This document shows positions 50,847 through 60,917 of a stretch of 64,000 nucleotides of DNA, one piece after another (the first letter of the stretch is position 1; each line of letters starts with the position of its first letter). Made by a program: the position numbers and the translations under genes. Source of the DNA: LMUY01 sp965199095 (GTDB lineage: Bacteria > Pseudomonadota > Alphaproteobacteria > Acetobacterales > Acetobacteraceae). Under the pieces are notes generated by a model. The model made no database searches and was not told the DNA's origin. It was given only the letters and a program-made list of their open reading frames with translations. The stretch covers positions 62,001 through 126,000 of the forward strand of contig CBDAQM010000003.1 of NCBI GenBank assembly GCA_965199095.1, in the 5' to 3' direction.

Positions 50847-52154
50847 ATGCCCGACGTCTCAATGCCGACCGACTACAAGGTCAAGGATTTCTCCCTCGCT
50901 GGCTGGGGCCGCAAGGAGATCTCCATGGCGGAAGACGAGATGCCCGGCCTGATGGCGATCCGCGCGGAATACGGCGCCAGCCAGCCGCTGAAGGGCGCGC
51001 GCATCGCCGGCTGCCTGCACATGACCATCCAAACCGCCGTGCTGATCGAGACGCTGACCGCGCTGGGCGCCACCGTGCGCTGGTCGTCCTGCAACATCTT
51101 CTCGACCCAGGACCATGCGGCCGCCGGCGTCGCCGCGGCAGGCACCCCGGTGTTCGCCTGGAAGGGCATGAACGAGGAAGAGTTCTGGTGGTGCATAGAG
51201 CAGACGGTGCGCGGGCCGGACGGCTGGACGCCGAACATGATCCTGGACGATGGCGGCGACCTGACCGTGCTGATGCACGACAAGTACCCCGAGATGCTGA
51301 AGGACGTGAAGGGCATCTCCGAGGAGACCACCACCGGCGTGCACCGCCTGTGGGAAATGGCGAAGGCCGGCAAGCTGCTGGTGCCCGCCATCAACGTCAA
51401 TGACAGCGTCACCAAGTCCAAGTTCGACAACCTCTATGGCTGCCGCGAGAGCCTGGTGGACGCGATCCGCCGCGGCACCGACGTGATGCTCGCCGGCAAG
51501 GTCGCCGTGGTCGCCGGGTTCGGCGACGTGGGCAAGGGCTCCGCCGCCAGCCTGCGCCAGGGCGGCTGCCGCGTGCTGGTGACGGAGGTCGACCCGATTT
51601 GCGCGCTGCAGGCCGCGATGGAGGGCTACGAGGTCGTCACCATGGAGAAGGCGGCGCCGCGCGGCGACATCTTCGTCACCGCCACCGGCAACGTCGACGT
51701 CATCACCATCGACGACATGCGCGCCATGAAGCACCGCGCCATCGTGTGCAACATCGGGCATTTCGATAGCGAGATCCAGATCGAGGCGCTGCGCAACTAC
51801 ACCTGGGACAACGTCAAGCCGCAGGTGGACGAGGTCGTGTTCCCCGACGGCAAGCGGCTGATCGTGCTCAGCGAGGGCCGGCTGGTGAACCTCGGCAACG
51901 CGACCGGGCACCCGTCCTTCGTGATGAGCGCCTCGTTCAGCAACCAGGTGTTGGCGCAGTTGGAGCTGTGGGGCGCCCCGGCCGGCAAGTATGAGCGCAA
52001 GGTCTACACCCTGCCCAAGCATTTGGACGAAAAGGTCGCCGCCCTGCACCTGGCCAAGGTCGGCGCGGAGTTGACCAAGCTGTCGCCGAAGCAGGCCGAG
52101 TATATCGGCGCGCCCGTTTCCGGCCCGTTCAAGCACGACCTCTACCGCTATTGA
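50847..52154 (+). CDS. ahcY: S-adenosylhomocysteine hydrolase
   Basis: A 435-residue NAD-dependent enzyme that splits S-adenosylhomocysteine into adenosine and homocysteine, keeping methylation cycles running. Motifs: NIFSTQDHAAA, the NAD-binding VAGFGDVGKGSAAS, and the C-terminal PFKHDLYRY. AGGAG (50835-50839) precedes the ATG by 7 nt. Full length. A strong hairpin follows. Confidence 0.97.
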   Translation: MPDVSMPTDYKVKDFSLAGWGRKEISMAEDEMPGLMAIRAEYGASQPLKGARIAGCLHMTIQTAVLIETLTALGATVRWSSCNIFSTQDHAAAGVAAAGTPVFAWKGMNEEEFWWCIEQTVRGPDGWTPNMILDDGGDLTVLMHDKYPEMLKDVKGISEETTTGVHRLWEMAKAGKLLVPAINVNDSVTKSKFDNLYGCRESLVDAIRRGTDVMLAGKVAVVAGFGDVGKGSAASLRQGGCRVLVTEVDPICALQAAMEGYEVVTMEKAAPRGDIFVTATGNVDVITIDDMRAMKHRAIVCNIGHFDSEIQIEALRNYTWDNVKPQVDEVVFPDGKRLIVLSEGRLVNLGNATGHPSFVMSASFSNQVLAQLELWGAPAGKYERKVYTLPKHLDEKVAALHLAKVGAELTKLSPKQAEYIGAPVSGPFKHDLYRY

Positions 52155-52159
52155 TCACC

Positions 52160-52188
52160 AGTGGCTGCGGGGCGCCCCCGCAGCCACT
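52160..52188 (+). terminator. Strong hairpin after ahcY
   Basis: AGTGGCTGCGGGG and CCCCGCAGCCACT pair perfectly over 13 bp around the loop CGC, 5 bp after the ahcY stop. No T-run follows, so termination may be of the hairpin-only type or the structure may protect mRNA. Confidence 0.65.
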
Positions 52189-52292
52189 GCCGCTTAGCCG
52201 CCGTAACGGGCAAGGGCTTTCTTTTTCCCGTTCGGCGGATACCCCGCGAACCGCCTCGCGTTGCCCGCTGCGACATCGCGAGGACGCGTGGC

Positions 52293-52550
52293 ATGCAGAC
52301 GGTCCCACAGACGCAAACGGTTCGCCGCCTCCTGGCCCAAGGCCTGCCGGACTCGGCGGTCGCGGACCTGCTGTTCCTTGAGGATTGGGAGCGTGATCCG
52401 GTCCCGGCGCTGGCTGCGGTCCGCCGGGTCGGCCAAATCCGCCGGGCGCAGCCCGGCCTTGCCGCGGCGATCCGCAGCGAGCTGGATGACCGCCACAGGC
52501 CCAGCAAATGTCATAGCAACGACACACGCATCCCGGCGCCGGTTCGTTAA
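52293..52550 (+). CDS. Small hypothetical protein
   Basis: An 85-codon frame (MQTVPQTQTVRRLLAQGLPDSAVADLLFLEDWERDP... in two blocks) with a helical, amphipathic first half and an unstructured end. I recognise no family. The codon third positions are GC-rich as in neighbours. It lies in the 427-bp gap between ahcY and the phosphate transporter, which otherwise holds only the ahcY hairpin and nothing I can identify. Confidence 0.35.
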   Translation: MQTVPQTQTVRRLLAQGLPDSAVADLLFLEDWERDPVPALAAVRRVGQIRRAQPGLAAAIRSELDDRHRPSKCHSNDTRIPAPVR

Positions 52551-52581
52551 AGCCCGGCGCACGAGCGGTTGCGGGGGCGGC

Positions 52582-54210
52582 ATGTCGGATCTCACGCTGA
52601 ACAATGGATTGGCGGGGGCGAACGCGCCTCGCCCGCAAATGGACCAGAAGCCGCATGCAGCGGGCGCTATCGCGTTCATCGGCGTGCTGGTCGCCGGGCT
52701 GCTGTTCGCTGCCTACAGCATTGCAACCGACATGGCCGATGTGGGCGAGCACAACGTAGCCACCGGCGCCTTGGTGCTGCTCGGCCTCGCCTTGGTGATC
52801 GCCTTGGGGTTTGAGTTCGTCAACGGCTTCCACGACACCGCCAACGCCGTGGCGACGGTGATCTACACCCACAGCCTGCCGCCCTTGGTGGCGGTCGTCT
52901 GGTCCGGCACGTTCAACCTGTTGGGCGTGCTGTGGTCCAGCGGCGCCGTCGCATTCACGGTCGTGACGCTGCTGCCGGTGGAGCTGATCCTCCAGGCCGG
53001 CAGCACCGCCGGCTACGCCATGATCTTTGCGCTGCTGATCGCCGCGATCATCTGGAACCTGGGGACCTGGGCGTTCGGCATTCCGAACAGCTCCTCTCAC
53101 GCGCTGATCGGATCCATCATCGGGGTGGGCCTGGCCAACCAGTTGATGGCGCCGGCGGGCGCCGCCACGTCCGGCGTCGAATGGGGCCAGGCGGTTGGCG
53201 TGCTGGAATCCTTGCTGTTCAGCCCGATCATCGGCTTCATCCTGTCGGCCCTGCTGCTGCTGGGCATGAAGAAGCTGGTGCACAACAGGGCGCTGTATGC
53301 CGCACCGCAAGGCAACAATCCGCCGCCGCCGCTGATCCGCGGCCTGCTCGTGCTCACCTGCACCGGCGTGTCGTTTTTCCACGGCAGCAACGATGGGCAG
53401 AAGGGCATGGGGCTGATCATGCTGATCCTGATCGGCGCGGCCCCCACCGCCTATGCGTTGAACCGCGCGATGCCGGACAGCACCACCCCGATGTTCCTGC
53501 AGGCGACGCAGGATGGGCAATCGGTTCTGCAGGCCCATGCCTCGGGCGCGACCCCCCCGGCCGACGCCGCTGCGGCCCGTGCGACGGTGGGCGACGCACT
53601 GAAAGCAAAGGACGTGAACAAGCCCGCCGTCTATGCCGCGCTCGCCATGCTGACCAACGATATCGGCCAGCAGGTCAAGAACTACGGCGCCATCAAGGCC
53701 ATCCCGGCCGCCGTCACGCAGAACGTGCGCAACGACATGTACCTCGCTTCGGACGCGGTGCGGGTGATGGGCGCCAAGCCGCCGGGCTTCAGCGTCGACG
53801 AGCAGAAGAAGCTGGGCTCGCTGCAATCCTCGCTGAACAGCGGCACCCGCTACATCCCCCTCTGGGTGAAGATATCGGTGGCCATCGCGCTTGGCCTGGG
53901 CACGATGGTGGGGTGGAAGCGCATTGTCGTCACGGTCGGCGAGAAGATCGGCAAGACCCATTTGACCTACGCCCAGGGCGCGTCGGCGGAGATCGTGGCG
54001 ATGGCGACCATCGGGCTGGCAGATGGCTTCGGCCTGCCGGTTTCCACCACGCATGTGCTGTCCAGCGGCGTGGCGGGCACGATGGCGGCCAACGGCTCCG
54101 GCCTACAATGGGGCACGCTGAAGAGCATGGCGCTCGCCTGGGTGCTCACCCTGCCAGCGGCGATGGCGATCTCCGGTTCGCTCTACGTGATCTTCCGCCA
54201 GCTCTTCTGA
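52582..54210 (+). CDS. pit: PiT-family inorganic phosphate transporter
   Basis: A 542-residue symporter-type permease with about ten helices. The two PiT half-repeats are seen as FVNGFHDTANAVATVIYTHSL and GLADGFGLPVSTTHVLSSGVAGTM. Between them lie FGIPNSSSHALIGSIIG and FFHGSNDGQKGMG. A long hydrophilic insert at about 290-420 separates the halves, common in the alphaproteobacterial subtype. No phoU-like pit accessory gene is next to it. Confidence 0.93.
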   Translation: MSDLTLNNGLAGANAPRPQMDQKPHAAGAIAFIGVLVAGLLFAAYSIATDMADVGEHNVATGALVLLGLALVIALGFEFVNGFHDTANAVATVIYTHSLPPLVAVVWSGTFNLLGVLWSSGAVAFTVVTLLPVELILQAGSTAGYAMIFALLIAAIIWNLGTWAFGIPNSSSHALIGSIIGVGLANQLMAPAGAATSGVEWGQAVGVLESLLFSPIIGFILSALLLLGMKKLVHNRALYAAPQGNNPPPPLIRGLLVLTCTGVSFFHGSNDGQKGMGLIMLILIGAAPTAYALNRAMPDSTTPMFLQATQDGQSVLQAHASGATPPADAAAARATVGDALKAKDVNKPAVYAALAMLTNDIGQQVKNYGAIKAIPAAVTQNVRNDMYLASDAVRVMGAKPPGFSVDEQKKLGSLQSSLNSGTRYIPLWVKISVAIALGLGTMVGWKRIVVTVGEKIGKTHLTYAQGASAEIVAMATIGLADGFGLPVSTTHVLSSGVAGTMAANGSGLQWGTLKSMALAWVLTLPAAMAISGSLYVIFRQLF

Positions 54211-54250
54211 CCGGCCAGCTCTCCCACCCGCTCTGATCCTACAAAGCGAT

Positions 54251-54318
54251 CGTTTCAGGTTGACGGCCCGTGCTTCTCCCTCGGGGGCATAGGGTTTTCG
54301 CAGGTCAAACCTGAAGCG
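54251..54318. repeat. Inverted repeat between convergent genes
   Basis: CGTTTCAGGTTGAC (54251-54264) faces GTCAAACCTGAAGCG (54304-54318), complementary except for one bulge and one mismatch, with a 39-nt loop that contains TTTT. It may end transcription from both sides; a dispersed-repeat origin is also possible. Confidence 0.45.
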
Positions 54319-54363
54319 GTCAGCCTCTAGACTAAAGGGCCTCTTGAGACCAGCGGGATCGGA

Positions 54364-55956
54364 TCAAGCCTTCTTCGCGTTCCAGAAGATCGGAAACGGG
54401 CTGTCCAGCACGCCCGTCACGTTCTCGCGCAACGCCGCCGGCTGGAAGAACTGGCCCAGCGGGATATATGGCACTTCCTGCCAGACCGCGGCCTGGATCG
54501 CATCGGTCGCCTTCTTCTGCGCCGCGGCGTCCGGCGCGTTGAACCAGTCGGTGCGCAACTGCTCGATCAGCGGACTGGTCGGCCAGCCGAACCAGGCGTC
54601 CTGGCCGCTGCCGATGATCGGGTAGTGGCCGCCCGGATCGGCCGTGTTCAGGCCCTCCCACCCGGTGCAGAAGACGCTCCAGCCACCCTTATCCACCGGC
54701 TCCTTGCTCGCACGGCGCTGCACCACCGTGCCCCAGTCGCTGGGCTGATAATCCACCGTCACCCCCAGCCGCATCAGCAGGTCGCGCGCGACCTGGCAGA
54801 ACGCCTCCAACTGCGGATAGTCGGTGGGCGAGATGATCACGACCGGCTCGCCCTTGTAGCCGGCTTCCTGCACCAGCGTCTTCGCGGCGGCGAAATCGCG
54901 CGGACCGGTCAGCGCATCCATGCCGACGCTGGACGCCGCCGGGGAGCCGGGCGTGAACACGCCGACATCGGTGCGGTACAGGCTGGTGTCGTCGCCATAC
55001 GCCGCCTGCATGAAGTCCTTCTGGTTCGCCACCTTCAGCACGGCCTGCCGCATCTTGACGTTGTCGAAGGGCGGATGCAGCTCGTTGAAGCGGATGATCT
55101 CGATGCTGCCGATGCTGGTCATCGGCTTGATGACGACACCGCGGGCCCGGCGAAGCTGCGGCAACAAATCCGCGATCGGCGTCTGCCACCAATCCTGCTC
55201 CCCCGTCTGGATCGCGGCGGCCGAGGTCGCTGGGTCGGTGATGATGGTCCATTCGATGCGGTCGAAATTCGCCACCTTACCGCCCGCCGTGAAATCCGGC
55301 TTCTCCTGCCGGGGCACGTAGTCAGCGAACCGGGCATAGGCGGCGAGCGCGCCGGGCCTCCACTCGTCGCGCAGGAAGCGGAACGGGCCGGAGCCGGTAA
55401 AGTCGGTGATCTGGGTGAATGCGTCCGTCTTCGCCACGCGCTCCGGCATGATGAAGCACACGTTTGCGGCCGGCTTGGCCAGCGCCGCCACCAGCAGGGG
55501 GAAGGGCCGCTTCAGCTTGACCGTGAAGCTGCGATCGTCCTTCGCCGCCATGCTGTCGAGCTGGGCCGCCAGCCGCTGGCCGAACCCGTCCCGCTTGGTC
55601 CAGCGGGCGATGGACGCCACGCAGTCCGCGCTACGCACCGGCTCCCCGTCATGGAACTTCAGGCCCTCGCGCAGGCGGAAGCTCCAGGTGAGCTTGTCGT
55701 CCGACAGCTCGAACCCCTCGCACATCTGCGGCTTGGCCGTCAGCTTGCCGTCCACACCGAACAGCGTGTCGTAGATCAGGAACCCGTGGTTGCGGGCGAC
55801 CGTCGTCGTGGTCCAAATCGGGTCCGGGTTGGCGAGGTTGCCTTCCGGGATGAACTTCAGCGTCCGGGCCGCAGCCCCCTGCGCCAAGGAGGGCCGGGGC
55901 AGCGCGCCCAGCAATGCGGAGCCGGCAGCCCCTGCCAGAACATCCCGGCGCTTCAT
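54364..55956 (-). CDS. Peptide-type ABC substrate-binding protein (SBP family 5)
   Basis: A 530-residue extracytoplasmic binding protein with a twin-arginine-like signal (MKRRDVLAGAAGSALLGALP). SBP_bac_5 features include TWSFRLREGLKFHDGEPVRSADCVASI, RLAAQLDSMAAKDD and ITDFTGSGPFRF. The family binds oligopeptides, dipeptides, nickel or glutathione. It begins 4 bp after aapP, hence is probably the last cistron of the aap operon. No Dpp/Opp permeases are nearby. Confidence 0.88.
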   Translation of the reverse strand: MKRRDVLAGAAGSALLGALPRPSLAQGAAARTLKFIPEGNLANPDPIWTTTTVARNHGFLIYDTLFGVDGKLTAKPQMCEGFELSDDKLTWSFRLREGLKFHDGEPVRSADCVASIARWTKRDGFGQRLAAQLDSMAAKDDRSFTVKLKRPFPLLVAALAKPAANVCFIMPERVAKTDAFTQITDFTGSGPFRFLRDEWRPGALAAYARFADYVPRQEKPDFTAGGKVANFDRIEWTIITDPATSAAAIQTGEQDWWQTPIADLLPQLRRARGVVIKPMTSIGSIEIIRFNELHPPFDNVKMRQAVLKVANQKDFMQAAYGDDTSLYRTDVGVFTPGSPAASSVGMDALTGPRDFAAAKTLVQEAGYKGEPVVIISPTDYPQLEAFCQVARDLLMRLGVTVDYQPSDWGTVVQRRASKEPVDKGGWSVFCTGWEGLNTADPGGHYPIIGSGQDAWFGWPTSPLIEQLRTDWFNAPDAAAQKKATDAIQAAVWQEVPYIPLGQFFQPAALRENVTGVLDSPFPIFWNAKKA

Positions 55957-55960
55957 GGCG

Positions 55961-56746
<786 letters not shown>

Positions 56747-56761
56747 CGGGACATCCCCCTC

Positions 56762-57934
56762 TTACCGGTTGCGGGCGCGGGCGAACTCACGCTCCAGCCC
56801 GCGCGAGTAGCGGGCCATGGTGTAGCAGAACACGAAGTAGACCGCGGCCAGCGCCAAATAGACCTCGGTCGAGTAGCCGGCCCAGGCGGGCTCGCTGATG
56901 GCAATTTTGCCGGCGGAGAGCAGGTCGAACAGGCCGATGATCAGCACCAGGCTGGTATCCTTGAAGAAGCCGATGAAGGTGTTCACCAGCGGCGGGATCA
57001 CCAGGCGCAGCGCCTGCGGCAGCACGATGAAGCCGGTCTTCTTCCAGTAGGACAGGCCGAGCGCATCCGCCGCCTCGTACTGTCCCTTCGGCAGCGCCTG
57101 CAACCCGCCGCGCACCACCTCCGCCAGATAGGCCGCCGCGAACAGGATGATCGCGACCTGCGCCCGCAACAGCTTGTCGACGTTGATGCCGTCCGGCAGG
57201 AACAGCGGGAACATCACGCTGGCCATGAACAGCAAGGTGATCAGCGGCACACCGCGGATCAGCTCCACATACAGCACGCACAACGCCTTGACCGCCGGCA
57301 GCTTGGTGGAGCGGCGGCCCAGCGCCACTCCGATCGACAGCGGGAAGGCGAAGGCGGCGCCGAAGGTGGCGAGGATCAGCGTCAACGGCAGCCCGCCCCA
57401 CTGGTCCTGCGGCACGAAGTCCAGGCCCAGGATGCCGCCCCACATCAGGATGCCGATCGCGGTCAGGGTGACGATCCAGACCAGCAGCAACTCCTTCCGC
57501 CAGGACCGACGCCAGGCAGACAGCGCATACAGGCCGATGAACAGCACGATGACCAGGGCCGGGCGCCATTGCAGGTCATAGGGGAAACGGCCGAACAGGA
57601 TGAACCGGTATTTCTCGTGCAGCACCGCCCAGCAGGCGCCGACGCCCTTCGCGTCGCGGCAGGCCGTGGTGTCCGGGCCGTTGGCGCCGTCGGGCACGGT
57701 CCAGACGGCGTGAACGACCGCCCAGTCGAAGAAATTCACGACCCAGTAGACGATCAGCACGCCGAACACGATCGTGGCGACCGCGGACGGCCAGGAGCCG
57801 AAGAGGTTGGTGCGCAGCCAGGCCAGCGGGCCATGCACCGTGGCCGGCGGCCGGTCGCGCGCGACCGAGGGGATGGCCGCGGCGCCGGCGATGGCGGGGA
57901 CTGGATCGACATCCGTGGTGGCGAGTTGGCTCAT
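56762..57934 (-). CDS. aapM: General L-amino acid ABC transporter permease AapM
   Basis: A 390-residue permease, longer than usual HisM proteins because of the Aap-specific N-terminal extension and a periplasmic loop after TM1 (with AVWTVPDGANGPDTTACRD). The EAA loop is AEVVRGGLQALPKGQYEAADALGLSYWKKT. It ends just before aapP, and its start follows the aapQ stop by 1 bp. Confidence 0.93.
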   Translation of the reverse strand: MSQLATTDVDPVPAIAGAAAIPSVARDRPPATVHGPLAWLRTNLFGSWPSAVATIVFGVLIVYWVVNFFDWAVVHAVWTVPDGANGPDTTACRDAKGVGACWAVLHEKYRFILFGRFPYDLQWRPALVIVLFIGLYALSAWRRSWRKELLLVWIVTLTAIGILMWGGILGLDFVPQDQWGGLPLTLILATFGAAFAFPLSIGVALGRRSTKLPAVKALCVLYVELIRGVPLITLLFMASVMFPLFLPDGINVDKLLRAQVAIILFAAAYLAEVVRGGLQALPKGQYEAADALGLSYWKKTGFIVLPQALRLVIPPLVNTFIGFFKDTSLVLIIGLFDLLSAGKIAISEPAWAGYSTEVYLALAAVYFVFCYTMARYSRGLEREFARARNR

Positions 57935-57935
57935 C

Positions 57936-59147
57936 TCAGCGCTCCACCAGCGCGATGCGGGCGTTGTACCAGTTCATGAACAGGCTGATCGAAAGGCTGA
58001 TCACCAGGAACACCGCCATCAGCAGCGCGATTCCTTCCACCGCCTGGCCCGTCTGGTTCAGCGTCGTCTGGTCGATCGACACCACGTCCTGGTAGCCGAT
58101 CGCCACCGCGAGCGAGCTGTTCTTCGTCAGGTTCAGGAACTGGCTCGTCATCGGCGGAACGACCACGCGCAACGCCTGCGGCAGGACGATGCGCCGCAGC
58201 ACCGCGCTCGGCCGCAGCCCGAGCGCCCCAGCGGCCTCCCACTGGCCCTGCGGCACCGCCTGGATGCCGGAGCGCACGATCTCCGCAATGTAGGAGGCGG
58301 TGTAGACGACCAGGCCCAGCGTCAGCGCGCAGTATTCCGGGCTGATCGTGCCGCCGCCGGTGAAGTTGAAGCCGCCCTTGACGGGCATGTCCAAGTGGAA
58401 CGGCGCCCCCAGCACGGCCCAGATGAACAGCGGGAAGACGACCAGCAGAGCGATCGCCACCGGCCACGTCCTGGGCCGCACGCCGGTCTCCGCCTGCTTC
58501 TTGGCGGCGGCGCCCGACCACGCGATCACGCCGATCAACCCGACCAGGAAGGCCGCCAGCGCCCAGCTATGCGCCGTCTGCCAATCCAGCAGCGGCACCT
58601 TGATGCCGCGGTTGGAAAAGAACACGCCCGGCAGCACCGCGAACGCGTTGCGCACGCTCGGCAGCGTCTGCAGCAACCCGTACCAGAACAGCAATTGCAG
58701 CAGCAATGGGATGTCGCGCACGAACTCGACGTACAGCGCCGCCAGGCGGGAGATCAGCCAGTTCTTCGACAGCCGGGCGATGCCCAGCACCGTGCCCCAG
58801 ATCGTGGCCAGCACGATGCCGATGATCGCGACCTTCAGCGTGTTGATGATGCCGATCAGCAACGCATCGCCATAGGTGCTCGTCGCCGGGTCGTAGGGGA
58901 TGCTGTGCTCGCCGATCGGGATGCCGGCGGTGCGCGCCAGGAAGGCGAAGCCGGTCGCGATGTTCCGGGCAGCCAGGTTGCGGTTCGTGTTGCGCACGAG
59001 GTAGGCGACGATGGCGACCAGGATGGCCACCACCACCACCTGCCAGACGATGCTGCGGAACTTCGGGTCGGACCAGGACAGGCGCATGCGCTGCTTGGGC
59101 GCGGGCCGGGCGGACGTCAGGCGAGGGTCGAGTACGGCGCCGGACAT
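57936..59147 (-). CDS. aapQ: General L-amino acid ABC transporter permease AapQ
   Basis: A 403-residue Aap-type permease with a long N-terminal region; the EAA loop is AEIVRSGIQAVPQGQWEAAGALGLRPSAV. The hallmark loop near the N terminus is RNIATGFAFLARTAGIPIGE. The ATG at 59147 (MSGAVLDPRL) has AAGGAA upstream; an alternative ATG at 59180 would add 11 residues. Confidence 0.93.
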   Translation of the reverse strand: MSGAVLDPRLTSARPAPKQRMRLSWSDPKFRSIVWQVVVVAILVAIVAYLVRNTNRNLAARNIATGFAFLARTAGIPIGEHSIPYDPATSTYGDALLIGIINTLKVAIIGIVLATIWGTVLGIARLSKNWLISRLAALYVEFVRDIPLLLQLLFWYGLLQTLPSVRNAFAVLPGVFFSNRGIKVPLLDWQTAHSWALAAFLVGLIGVIAWSGAAAKKQAETGVRPRTWPVAIALLVVFPLFIWAVLGAPFHLDMPVKGGFNFTGGGTISPEYCALTLGLVVYTASYIAEIVRSGIQAVPQGQWEAAGALGLRPSAVLRRIVLPQALRVVVPPMTSQFLNLTKNSSLAVAIGYQDVVSIDQTTLNQTGQAVEGIALLMAVFLVISLSISLFMNWYNARIALVER

Positions 59148-59249
59148 GGCTGTCTGTGTTCCTTCACGTGCTTCGATCATGCCGCGCATAGCTGTCATAC
59201 TGCGACGGCATTGCACCCTGCAACGACGTCATGCCCGCCGCAAAACGAA

Positions 59250-59278
59250 AATGCCGTCCCCAGGACGGGGACGGCATT
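59250..59278 (-). terminator. Rho-independent terminator/attenuator after aapJ
   Basis: On the minus strand AATGCCGTCCCC and GGGGACGGCATT pair over 12 bp around a 5-nt loop and are followed by TTTTCGTTTT. It sits between aapJ and aapQMP, which suggests partial termination that keeps binding-protein mRNA in excess over permease mRNA. Confidence 0.82.
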
Positions 59279-59351
59279 CGGAAAGGGCAGACTGCCCAGG
59301 AAATCAGCGGCCAGGCTGCGCAAGATAGTCCGTGCTTTAAACGATCAGGCT

Positions 59352-60383
59352 CTAGCGGATCGGCGGCGCGTATTGCAGGCCGCCCTTGGTCCACAGGTTG
59401 TTGATCCCGCGCGGCACCGCCATCACGGTGATGTTGCGGTCCCAAATCTCACCGTAATTGCCCACCTGCTTGATGACGTTGTAGGCCCATTTGTTGTCGA
59501 TCCCCAGCGCCCTGCCCATGTCGCCCTCCAGGCCCAGCAGGCGGCGGATTTCCGGGTTGGTGCTGGTCAGGAAGCTGTCGACGTTCTTGCTGGTGACGCC
59601 GTCTTCCTCGGCCGTCAGCGTCGCGAACTGCGTCCACTTCACGATGTCGAACCATTTGTCGTCGCCCTTGCGGACCATCGGCCCGAGCGGCTCCTTGCTG
59701 ATGATCTCCGGCAACAAGGTCAGGTCGCTCGCCTTGGCGCCCTGCTGGAAGCGGAACGCGGCCAGCGCCGAACTGTCGGTCGAATAGGCGTCGCAACGGC
59801 CGGACATGAACGCGTTCTGGATTTCGCTGAGGTCCTGGATCTCGACCGGCGTGAACTTCAGGTTGTTGTTGCGGAAGTAGTCGTTGATCGCGAGCTCCGT
59901 GCTGGTGCCGGGCTGCACGCAGACGGTGGCGCCGTCCAGCTCCTTGGCGGATTTCACGTTCGCGGCGGTCTTCACCAGGAAGCCGGTGCCGTCATAGTAG
60001 TTCACGCCGGCGAATTCGAGACCGAGGCTGGCTTCGCGGCCCAGCGTCCACGTCGTCTCGCGGATCAGCACGTCGATCTCGCCGGATTGCAGGGCGGTGA
60101 AGCGGGTGATCGTCGTCGTCGGCACGAACCGCACCTTGCTGGCGTCGCCCAGGACCGCCGCGGCCACCGTGCGGCAGCCATCGGCGTCGATGCCGCGGAT
60201 GACGCCCTGGCTGTCCGCCAGCGAGAAGCCGGCCACCCCCGGGGAGACGCCGCACACCAGCATGCCGCGCGCCTTGATCGCGTCGAGCGTTGCCGACCCG
60301 GACCCTTGCGCCCGCGCACCGACCGTCGCAGCAACCAGGCCGGCGGCCAGCGCGACTGCGCCGATCACTTTCATTGCCATCAT
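59352..60383 (-). CDS. aapJ: General L-amino acid ABC transporter binding protein AapJ
   Basis: A 343-residue periplasmic binding protein with a signal peptide (KVIGAVALAAGLVAATVGARAQ) and AapJ motifs: LDAIKARGMLVCGVSPGVAGFS, IRETTWTLGREASLGLEFAGVN and YDGTGFLV. It ends with NNLWTKGGLQYAPPIR. It accepts a broad range of L-amino acids in characterised homologues. The ATG cluster at 60383/60380/60374 follows GGGAAAGG, so one of these is the start. Confidence 0.94.
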   Translation of the reverse strand: MMAMKVIGAVALAAGLVAATVGARAQGSGSATLDAIKARGMLVCGVSPGVAGFSLADSQGVIRGIDADGCRTVAAAVLGDASKVRFVPTTTITRFTALQSGEIDVLIRETTWTLGREASLGLEFAGVNYYDGTGFLVKTAANVKSAKELDGATVCVQPGTSTELAINDYFRNNNLKFTPVEIQDLSEIQNAFMSGRCDAYSTDSSALAAFRFQQGAKASDLTLLPEIISKEPLGPMVRKGDDKWFDIVKWTQFATLTAEEDGVTSKNVDSFLTSTNPEIRRLLGLEGDMGRALGIDNKWAYNVIKQVGNYGEIWDRNITVMAVPRGINNLWTKGGLQYAPPIR

Positions 60384-60503
60384 GAACCTTTCCCACAGCG
60401 CAGGGCAGCCCTGCACGACGGCCGGACATCGCCGTGATCGCAACGAGAGTCAATGCCTCAACGCGCTTGCCGGTGCGCCACGGCTTCGCCATCTGTCGGG
60501 GTG

Positions 60504-60917
60504 ATGTTGCACCTGATGAAACTCTGCGTCGGCGTGCGCGATCCGGCTGAGCTGCGCACGTACCAGGCCGGGCGCTTGGCCGCCGGCCTACCGGTCCAGC
60601 ACCTCACCCGCCACCTGCCCCGCCGCGCGCCCGAGCTGCTGGAGGCCGGGTCGCTCTACTGGGTGATCGACGGCACGATGCTGGTGCGGCAGCGCATCAC
60701 CGCCATCACGCCGGCAACGCGGCACGATGGCAGCGCCTGCGCCGCGATCGGGCTGGACCCGGCGGTGGTGCCGGTCTGCGGCCGCCCTGTGAAGGCGTTC
60801 CAGGGCTGGCGCTATTTGCGGGGCGAGGATGCGCCGGAGGATGTGGCGGCCGGCTCCGACGAGGCAGGATTGCCGCACGGCCTGGCGCAGCGGCTGCGCG
60901 AGCTGTGCCTGCTATAA
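60504..60917 (+). CDS. DUF1489 family protein
   Basis: A 137-residue protein with the DUF1489 signatures MLHLMKLCVGVRDPAELRTYQ, TRHLPRRAPELLEAGSLYWVI, LVRQRI and FQGWRYLRGEDAPEDV. It is found mainly in alphaproteobacteria; no function is established. The ATG at 60504 gives the conserved start. It converges on the hydrogenase-related operon and overlaps its last gene by 6 bp. Confidence 0.9.
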   Translation: MLHLMKLCVGVRDPAELRTYQAGRLAAGLPVQHLTRHLPRRAPELLEAGSLYWVIDGTMLVRQRITAITPATRHDGSACAAIGLDPAVVPVCGRPVKAFQGWRYLRGEDAPEDVAAGSDEAGLPHGLAQRLRELCLL

